Origin: Alphaproteobacteria bacterium | GTDB lineage: Bacteria; Pseudomonadota; Alphaproteobacteria; Rickettsiales; UBA8987 | Direction of reading: 5' to 3' | DNA length: 11,495 nucleotides | NCBI GenBank assembly: GCA_023269645.1 | Contig: JAHFPR010000042.1 | Location: 1 to 11,495 of the forward strand | In this document: positions 6,378 to 11,495 of the stretch, piece after piece | Layout: every line of letters begins with the position of its first letter | Position numbering within the stretch: position 1 is the stretch's first letter | Made by a program: the position numbers and the translations under genes | Notes under the pieces: model-generated | The model's database searches: none | Told to the model about the DNA's origin: nothing | The model's input: only the letters and a program-made list of their open reading frames with translations

Positions 6378-6638
6378 TTAATAATGATCCCGGCAGGAAA
6401 GAATGGTAACGGTATCTTTTGTGAAGATATAAATGAGCCGATGTTCCTCGGTAATGCGCCTCGACCAGGCTCCGGAATATTCATGTTTCAGTGCTTCCGG
6501 CTTACCTATGCCAGATTCCGGTGTGCGCCGGGTTTCCTTGATGAGTGTGTTGAGACGTTTGAGTATCTGCTTGTCGTGCTGCTGCCAGTAGAGGTAATCC
6601 TCCCATGCGTCATCTTCAAAAGCAAGTTTTCTGGACAT
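6378..6638 (-). CDS. yoeB: YoeB toxin (Txe/YoeB, RelE superfamily mRNA interferase)
   Basis: Ribosome-dependent endoribonuclease that cleaves mRNA in the A site and is held inactive by YefM. The start is set at the ATG at 6638 because GGAG lies 8 nt upstream; a GTG three codons earlier (6647) would overlap that site. The 86-residue product matches E. coli YoeB closely: DDAWEDYLYWQQHDK, KETRRTP, GKPEALKHEYSGAWSRRITEEHRLIY and the C-terminal HY. By alignment with E. coli YoeB (Glu46, Arg65, His83, Tyr84) the catalytic residues are Glu48, Arg67, His85 and Tyr86, all present, so the toxin looks active. It lies downstream of its antitoxin with an unusually wide 73-nt gap. Confidence 0.95.
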   Translation of the reverse strand: MSRKLAFEDDAWEDYLYWQQHDKQILKRLNTLIKETRRTPESGIGKPEALKHEYSGAWSRRITEEHRLIYIFTKDTVTILSCRDHY

Positions 6639-6711
6639 CGGAAGCACTCCGCAGGAATTTCTATATAACTTAAAGCGAAGTGCGTAGTTTGAAATTATAG
6701 TGTTACCAAAA

Positions 6712-6972
6712 TTATTCTTCTATCAACTGACGCTCACGCACATTGATGCCTTTCTTTGCGTTCTCCAACGCCTTCAGGATACGCCTGGCATTTTTCGGTG
6801 AGTGCCGGATACGCGCTGTTTCATCCATCCGCTCATAATCGTCACGACAGACGAGCACCACATCCCCGCCGTTACGGCGCGTAACGAGTATAGGTTCACG
6901 ATCATCACATACCTTGTCCAGATAATCTTTCAGATGTTCGCGCAATGTGCTATAAGTAATGGATTCCTGCAT
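6712..6972 (-). CDS. yefM: YefM antitoxin (Phd/YefM family)
   Basis: Antitoxin and autorepressor: the N-terminal domain binds DNA and the C-terminal tail wraps and neutralises YoeB. The 86 residues start MQESITYSTLREHLKDYLDKVCDD, followed by EPILVTRRNGGDVVLVCRDDYERMDET, the hallmark YefM fold up to about residue 52, then a charged helical tail (HSPKNARRILKALENAKKG). The ATG is preceded by GGAG at 7 nt. A promoter and a palindromic operator with the TGTACA core known for YefM-YoeB lie just upstream. It precedes yoeB in the usual order, but without the usual overlap. The pair splits nadE from gltX, suggesting insertion into an older housekeeping cluster. Confidence 0.95.
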   Translation of the reverse strand: MQESITYSTLREHLKDYLDKVCDDREPILVTRRNGGDVVLVCRDDYERMDETARIRHSPKNARRILKALENAKKGINVRERQLIEE

Positions 6973-7000
6973 GGCAATCTCCGTTCTGGTCAGGCGTATT

Positions 7001-7023
7001 ATTGTTCAACAGTACTGTACAAT
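7001..7023 (-). promoter_or_regulatory. YefM-YoeB operator palindrome
   Basis: ATTGTTCA and TGTACAAT (7 of 8 complementary) flank a 7-bp centre, 29 bp upstream of the yefM ATG. The right arm contains TGTACA (7016-7021), the core hexamer described for the E. coli yefM-yoeB operator. It overlaps the -10 of the promoter, as expected for autorepression by YefM and its complex with YoeB. Confidence 0.7.
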
Positions 7024-7042
7024 ATTCAGCAACATCTGTCAA
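7014..7042 (-). promoter_or_regulatory. yefM-yoeB promoter
   Basis: On the minus strand a perfect TTGACA (plus 7037-7042), a 17-bp spacer and TACAGT (7014-7019, 4 of 6) form a good sigma-70-type promoter placed to start just upstream of yefM within the operator. It lies in the short gap after the nadE stop, so the pair has its own transcription. A weak stem (TTCAGCA/TGCTGAA, within 7024-7060) may help end nadE transcripts. Confidence 0.6.
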
Positions 7043-7065
7043 CTCAGTATCTGCTGAAAAATTCC

Positions 7066-8820
7066 CTAACTCCCAAACTTATTGGTAATCGGATAGCGGC
7101 GATCCCGCCCGAACGGTTTGGCGGAAACTTTTACCCCCGGCGCGGCTTGCCGCCGCTTGTATTCCGAGCGGTAAAGCAGCTTGCGCACCCGGCGCACGGT
7201 GGTTTCGTCGAAGCCCTCCGCCACGATGGCAGCAATCGGTTTTTCCTCCTCAATAAGCCGCATCAGGATTTCATCAAGCACCGCGTAGGGCGGCAGGGAA
7301 TCCTCATCTTTCTGGTTGGGGCGAAGCTCGGCGGTGGGCGGCTTGGTGAGGATGCTGGCTGGAATCACCTCGCGGTTCGGCCCCAGCCCGTTTTCCGGCT
7401 TATACAAGTTCCGCCATTCGCTAAGCGCATTCACCTGCATTTTATACACATCTTTCAGTACGTTATACCCGCCACACATATCGCCGTAGAGTGTCGCATA
7501 GCCCACCGCCATTTCGGATTTATTGCCGGTGGAAAGCACCATCGCGCCGAATTTGTTGGAGAGTGCCATCAGCAGCGTACCCCGGATGCGGGACTGGATA
7601 TTTTCCTCTGTCACATCTATGGGTTTTCCGGAAAACACGGGCGCAAGCGTATCCTCAAATGCGCGGAATGCATCCTCGATGGGGATATTATCGAGCTTCG
7701 CACCCAGCATCCGCGCGCAGGCTTCCGCATCTTCCACGCTCAACGCAGAGGTATAGCGCGAGGGCATCATCACCAGCCAGACACGTTCCGCCCCCAGCGC
7801 ATCCACGGCGATAGCGGCAGAGAGTGCGGAATCTATCCCGCCGGACATCCCCATCACCACGCCGGGAAAATTATTCTTCGTCACATAATCACGCAGCCCC
7901 AGCACCATCGCCTGATACATCACCTGCTGCCAGCCCGCATATGCCCAGATTTCACCGGGGGCGCATTGCCACCTGTCATTCCCTGAAGTGCTGTCACCCC
8001 GCACTTGTTGCGGGGCAATTCTAGGGGAATCCATCTCACCGCTTGTACTTGCCTTGCGATGGATCGCCCTAGAATCGCTCCGCGATTCAGGCGATGACGA
8101 AAGACTCCATTCCGTCGTCACCACCGCTTCCTGTGTGCGGGAAAGCCGGACGCGCATTTTTCCCGTGCCGGAGAGCACGAAGGAATCGCCATCGAATACC
8201 AGGTCATCCTGCCCGCCGATCTGGTTGACATAGACCAGCGGCTTCCCCAGCAGCGAGATGTTCATCCGCGCACGCTCCTTCCGCTTGCGATGCTTGCCAA
8301 CCTCGAACGGCGAGGCGTTCATGGAGAGGATAATATCGGAACCGCGCAGTGCCTCTGTCACCGTCATGTTCCACATATCCTCGCAGATCATGATGCCGAG
8401 TTTTACACCCCGGAACTCCACCGGATGCGGCATTCCGCCCGGCGTGAACACGCGCTTTTCATCGAACACGCCGTAATTGGGGAGATCGTGCTTGTGCTGG
8501 ATATGCCGGATTTTTCCCTCCGCCAGCAGCAGCGCGGAGTTATGGATATTGCCCCCCTCCTCCCACGGGCTGCCGACGAGCATCGCGGTTTTTCCATCGG
8601 CAGTCGCGAAAGCAAGCAGCTCCACCGATTCCCGCGAAAGTGCCCGGAACGCGGGGCGATACACCAGATCCTCCGGCGGATATCCCGTCACCGAAAGCTC
8701 GGAATACACGATAATATCGCTGCCCTCGCCAATCGCCTTCTCCCGCGCGGCCAGCATCTTCGCGCGGTTCCCCCCAAAATCGCCGAGCGTATAGTTCAAC
8801 TGCGCGAGGGTGATTTTCAT
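7066..8820 (-). CDS. nadE: Glutamine-dependent NAD+ synthase with in-frame palindromic insert
   Basis: Last step of NAD+ biosynthesis: ATP-dependent amidation of deamido-NAD+ using ammonia from glutamine. The start is set at the ATG at 8820, giving MKITLAQLNYTLGDFGGN, a standard opening; ten more codons from a TTG lie in repeat DNA. Of 584 residues, about 1-240 are the nitrilase-type glutaminase with Glu41, Lys110 and Cys146 (ICEDMW) as catalytic triad. About 290-584 are the synthetase with ATP-pyrophosphatase loop SGGIDS at 326-331 and the LSTGNKSEMAVGYATLYGD block near 429-447. Residues 241-282, in the linker between the domains, are encoded by palindromic element A2 and are foreign to the family. 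No Shine-Dalgarno is seen; a CA-rich repeat abuts the start. Confidence 0.95.
   Translation of the reverse strand: MKITLAQLNYTLGDFGGNRAKMLAAREKAIGEGSDIIVYSELSVTGYPPEDLVYRPAFRALSRESVELLAFATADGKTAMLVGSPWEEGGNIHNSALLLAEGKIRHIQHKHDLPNYGVFDEKRVFTPGGMPHPVEFRGVKLGIMICEDMWNMTVTEALRGSDIILSMNASPFEVGKHRKRKERARMNISLLGKPLVYVNQIGGQDDLVFDGDSFVLSGTGKMRVRLSRTQEAVVTTEWSLSSSPESRSDSRAIHRKASTSGEMDSPRIAPQQVRGDSTSGNDRWQCAPGEIWAYAGWQQVMYQAMVLGLRDYVTKNNFPGVVMGMSGGIDSALSAAIAVDALGAERVWLVMMPSRYTSALSVEDAEACARMLGAKLDNIPIEDAFRAFEDTLAPVFSGKPIDVTEENIQSRIRGTLLMALSNKFGAMVLSTGNKSEMAVGYATLYGDMCGGYNVLKDVYKMQVNALSEWRNLYKPENGLGPNREVIPASILTKPPTAELRPNQKDEDSLPPYAVLDEILMRLIEEEKPIAAIVAEGFDETTVRRVRKLLYRSEYKRRQAAPGVKVSAKPFGRDRRYPITNKFGS
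7974..8099. repeat. Palindromic element, family A copy 2, inside nadE
   Basis: A 126-bp (42-codon) relative of 3177-3282, sharing GGCAATTCTAGGGG, ATCCATC, GATGGATCGCCCTAGAATCG and GCGATTCAGGCGATGAC. It encodes nadE residues 241-282, Ser/Arg-rich and probably disordered, with no stop. Its left half holds about 20 nt more than copy 1, including CACCCCGCACTTGTTGCGGGG, itself a hairpin, so it looks like a composite of two element types. Confidence 0.9.
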
Positions 8821-8825
8821 AGGGT

Positions 8826-8897
8826 GTGCAAGTGTAAGTGGCAAGTGCAAGTTTCTTTTTCGTTATATCACTTGCCACCTGCACTTGCCACCTGCAC
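8826..8897 (-). repeat. CA/GT repeat hairpin between the flavoprotein gene and nadE
   Basis: Arms at 8826-8852 and 8870-8897 are built of ACTTGCC, ACCTGC and ACTTGC units and are imperfect complements around a 17-nt AT-rich loop. On the minus strand the first arm lies inside the 3' end of the upstream gene and encodes its last residues (VQVASAGGK); the second, CA-rich arm leads to the nadE ATG within 6 nt. Layout and composition parallel 6315-6374. It may act as a terminator or as a leader for nadE. Confidence 0.65.
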
Positions 8898-11495
8898 TTT
8901 CTTCAACACCCGCTCAATCCACAGCGCGGTCAGCTTCTCCTGTACGCCGTTCTGCGCGAGGCGTTCGTTGAGGTGCGGGAAATCCACGTGATCCAGGCAC
9001 TGATCCTGGTTGAAACAGGAATAGACATAATAGCGTTCGCCGGTTTTCGGGTCGGTGTGGCGCTGGAGGCACTGGGCGCAGATTTCCTTCATCATGCACT
9101 GCATGGGGGAATTGATGCTGCCGATGGCCTCATGGCCAGGCTTCAGATGTTCCTGCAACTCCTTGAAACGCGCCGCTTTTACAGCGGCCATCATGCGGTC
9201 GGAACCTATTGTTATGAGGCGGTCGGCCTGTTTCATATCAATCGGCTGCGCGCCAAGATTCCCCTTCGCATATGCCACCATAGCCTGAACAATATTCCCG
9301 TGGAAACTCTTATCCTGCAGGCGATCCGGCGTGAACGCGCCCTCGTCGCAGCACCACACGATGACATCCGCCGCGCGCTCGATTTCCTCTACCTTGTAGC
9401 GATCAATTTTGTTCTTGTAGCCCGCAAAATACAGCACTTTGGAACCCGCTTCGCGAAACGCGCGCCCGATGGAAAACAGCACGGCATTCCCCAGCCCGCC
9501 GCCCACCAGAATCACGGTTTCGTTGGGCTGGATGTGCGTCGGCGCGCCCGTCGGCCCCATGCAGATAACCGGCTCGCCCGGCTTCAGATGCGCGCAGAGC
9601 GACGACGAGCCGCCCATCTCCAGCACGATGGTAGACATCAAGCCCTTCTCCTTATCCACCCACGCGCCGGTGAGGGCGAGGCCTTCCATTGCCAGGGTAG
9701 TGTTGTCATCCTGCGGCTTGACCGCAGGATCTCCTGCCGCACGGGATCCTGCGGTCAAGCCGCAGGATGACGGAATTTTCAAAGCGAACGCCTCATAATT
9801 CTGAATCCGGTAAAACTGCCCCGGCTGGAAGGCCTGTGCGGCGAGCGGTGCGCGCACCACCACCTCGATAATCGTGGGCGTAAGGCGTGTCACTTCCTGC
9901 ACCGTAGCAATCAGCAAATTATTCATTTCAGAAATGAACACAGAAGATGAACTATCTGTCACAGGCTTCTGTTGATAAAGTGCTTTTTCAACTATCTGAG
10001 CACCTTGTTTTGCACTCCCCATCGCCTTCACCACATTGCCGACAAAGGTAGGATGCAGGTCGCCGAAGAAACTCACGAACCGCCCGTCCGGATTCTTCCT
10101 CATCAGCACGTGGGGCACATCCGGCTTGGAGATATTTTTCTCCGGCTTCACCTTATTCCCCGCCTCATCCACCGCCGTGAAATAGCCGTTTTCCGTATCC
10201 ACGGTAAAATGTTCCGCATCCTCACGCCCCAGCACGGTGTTGGGATTCGTGCCCGCCGCCATGAAGATGCTGCGCGCGGGAATCGTGGTTTCGTGCGTTT
10301 CAATGCGATTGTCTTCCGTCGTCGTTTGATAGTTTACGCGGAGGCCGCGCACGTGGTCGTAATCATCCAGCCGTACACCCGCCGGGGTCACACCCTCCTT
10401 GAAGAAAATGCCCTCCTCCATCGCCTTTTCCACTTCCTCATGGTTGAGGCGATAGCTCGGCGCATCCTGAAGGTTCCGGCGATAGGCCAGCGTCGCGCCG
10501 CCCCAGCTTTGCAGCAGCCCAATGATATTCGGATGCGGCTTTTTCCGCTCCTCCAGAATCGCGCGCGCATGGGCAATAAATTCCTCCGCGATTTCGGTTT
10601 CCTCTTTTGTCCAGCGTTTCCTCACCGCCGCTTCCTCCTGCTCCGCCGCCAGTATTTCATAGCGCGCGAGGAATTTCTCCACCTGTATGGGATAATAAGC
10701 GAGCGATTCCGTGGCCGTATCAATGGCAGTCAGCCCCCCGCCGATGACCACCACCGGAAGCCGAAGCTGGAGATTGGCGATAGAAGCCTCCTTCGCCGCG
10801 CCGGTAAGCTGGAGGGACATCAGAAAATCCGACGCGGTGCGCACACCGCGCGCCATTGCGTTGGGCATGGAAACCACAGTGGGCTTGCCCGCACCGAGGC
10901 ACAGCGCGACATGGTCGAAGCCCAGCTCGAACGCTTTATCGTGGGTAATCGTGCCGCCGAAACGCACGCCGCCGTACATAGCAAATTGCGCACGGCGTTC
11001 CAGCAGCAGCCGGATGATTTTCAGATAATTCTTGTTCCAGCGCACTGTGATGCCGTATTCCGCCACGCCGCCGAAACCCGCCAGCGTTCGTTCGTCCAGT
11101 GCCTCGAAAAGCTCCTTGCGCGTATTGCGGATAGGCTTGAAAGGCACACGTTCACCGAGTGATGTAATACCTGAAATATCGCTGTTAAGCGGCTCAATTT
11201 TAAGGCCATCCACCGCAATAACGGTATGGCCTTGATTCAGCAGCAGATGCGAGAGGAAGAACCCCGCAGGCCCCAAGCCTGCCACCAGCACCTTATAACC
11301 GCTCTCCGCTTTTGGCAATGGATTCGCCAGATTCAGGGGGTTCCAGCGTGTCAGCAGGCTGTAAATCTCGAAACCCCACGGCAGATCCAGAACATCCTGC
11401 AACGTGCGTGTTTCCACCATCGGGATATTCACCGGCTCCTGCTTCTGGTATACGCAGGCCTTCATGCAATCATTGCAGATGCGATGCCCTGTAGC
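8868..11495 (-). CDS. Fused GltD/NfnB-like and PyrK/NfnA-like iron-sulfur flavoprotein (5' partial)
   Basis: The frame runs open to the window edge, so the N-terminus is missing; the Met at 11465 is probably internal, since the codons before it continue GHRICNDCMKACVY, a cysteine cluster likely to bind Fe-S. Numbering from that Met: FAD-binding GLGPAG at 63-68, NAD(P)-binding IGGGLTAIDTA at 241-251 and the closing GD motif at 468-469 define a glutamate-synthase-small-subunit-like half (to ~500). Residues ~515-865 resemble PyrK/NfnA ferredoxin-NADP reductase-type subunits: FAD/NAD region VGGGLGNAV at 654-662, CDEGAF, GSDRMM, and Cys790, 796, 799 and 817 placed as for a [2Fe-2S] cluster. It probably moves electrons between NAD(P)H and an Fe-S carrier; the true partner is unknown. 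Residues ~565-587 are palindromic element C. Confidence 0.85.
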   Translation of the reverse strand, partial: ATGHRICNDCMKACVYQKQEPVNIPMVETRTLQDVLDLPWGFEIYSLLTRWNPLNLANPLPKAESGYKVLVAGLGPAGFFLSHLLLNQGHTVIAVDGLKIEPLNSDISGITSLGERVPFKPIRNTRKELFEALDERTLAGFGGVAEYGITVRWNKNYLKIIRLLLERRAQFAMYGGVRFGGTITHDKAFELGFDHVALCLGAGKPTVVSMPNAMARGVRTASDFLMSLQLTGAAKEASIANLQLRLPVVVIGGGLTAIDTATESLAYYPIQVEKFLARYEILAAEQEEAAVRKRWTKEETEIAEEFIAHARAILEERKKPHPNIIGLLQSWGGATLAYRRNLQDAPSYRLNHEEVEKAMEEGIFFKEGVTPAGVRLDDYDHVRGLRVNYQTTTEDNRIETHETTIPARSIFMAAGTNPNTVLGREDAEHFTVDTENGYFTAVDEAGNKVKPEKNISKPDVPHVLMRKNPDGRFVSFFGDLHPTFVGNVVKAMGSAKQGAQIVEKALYQQKPVTDSSSSVFISEMNNLLIATVQEVTRLTPTIIEVVVRAPLAAQAFQPGQFYRIQNYEAFALKIPSSCGLTAGSRAAGDPAVKPQDDNTTLAMEGLALTGAWVDKEKGLMSTIVLEMGGSSSLCAHLKPGEPVICMGPTGAPTHIQPNETVILVGGGLGNAVLFSIGRAFREAGSKVLYFAGYKNKIDRYKVEEIERAADVIVWCCDEGAFTPDRLQDKSFHGNIVQAMVAYAKGNLGAQPIDMKQADRLITIGSDRMMAAVKAARFKELQEHLKPGHEAIGSINSPMQCMMKEICAQCLQRHTDPKTGERYYVYSCFNQDQCLDHVDFPHLNERLAQNGVQEKLTALWIERVLKKVQVASAGGK
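9705..9771. repeat. Palindromic element, family C, inside the flavoprotein gene
   Basis: A 67-bp near-perfect palindrome: GTCATCCTGCGGCTTGACCG at one end and its exact complement at the other, with an inner GGATCTCCTGCCGCACGGGATCC region. It encodes residues ~565-587 (SSCGLTAGSRAAGDPAVKPQ and flanks) in the PyrK-like half, between YEAFALKI and LAMEGLAL, where the family has no such segment. Because of the symmetry, the opposite strand encodes almost the same peptide. Confidence 0.9.

Noticed and set aside
6639..6647. GTG start of yoeB three codons upstream
   Set aside because: It overlaps the GGAG site that is well placed for the ATG at 6638, and the extra residues are not YoeB-like.
6802..7986. 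Long plus-strand open frame opposite yefM and nadE
   Set aside because: It is antisense to two well-identified genes and crosses their intergenic region and operator. It looks like a shadow of GC-rich codons.
9972..11162. Plus-strand open frame of about 396 codons opposite the flavoprotein gene
   Set aside because: Arg/His-rich shadow translation with no recognisable motifs; the minus strand has clear nucleotide-binding motifs.

Overview
The window reads as chromosomal DNA of an alphaproteobacterium of moderately high GC. The evidence is the gene content and order: nadE, gltX, cysS and cimA all on the minus strand, and rph divergent from grpE, arrangements I recall from Alphaproteobacteria. 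The exact lineage cannot be fixed from sequence alone. Nearly all of it is housekeeping, but the genes carry an unusual load of small palindromic repeats, several of them inside reading frames.

Layout. Positions 17-733 (minus) encode RNase PH, divergent from grpE (820-1467, plus); the two share a short promoter region. grpE converges on cimA (1556-3136, minus) over a nested hairpin. Upstream of cimA, 3137-3466 is a geneless stretch holding a heptamer-repeat leader, two palindromic elements and a remnant of a second cysS 3' end. cysS (3467-4969) and gltX (4966-6306) overlap by ATGA. A YefM-YoeB toxin-antitoxin pair (6378-6972) with its own promoter and operator sits between gltX and nadE (7066-8820). 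The last gene (8868 to beyond 11495) is a large iron-sulfur flavoprotein joining a GltD/NfnB-like half to a PyrK/NfnA-like half; its N-terminus lies outside the window.

Main observation. Six palindromic elements share TGTCAT...ATGACA-type ends but have different arms. Three of them sit in frame inside conserved genes (gltX, nadE, the flavoprotein), adding roughly 22, 42 and 23 residues. A fourth separates cysS from a diverged, in-frame copy of its own last ~20 codons. This resembles the protein-coding Rickettsia palindromic elements, but with several different families in one 11.5-kb stretch of a GC-richer genome. Separately, the three genes cimA, gltX and nadE have no visible Shine-Dalgarno and instead start right next to G-poor leaders built of roughly 7-nt repeats, while the other five genes with a visible start have recognisable Shine-Dalgarno sequences.
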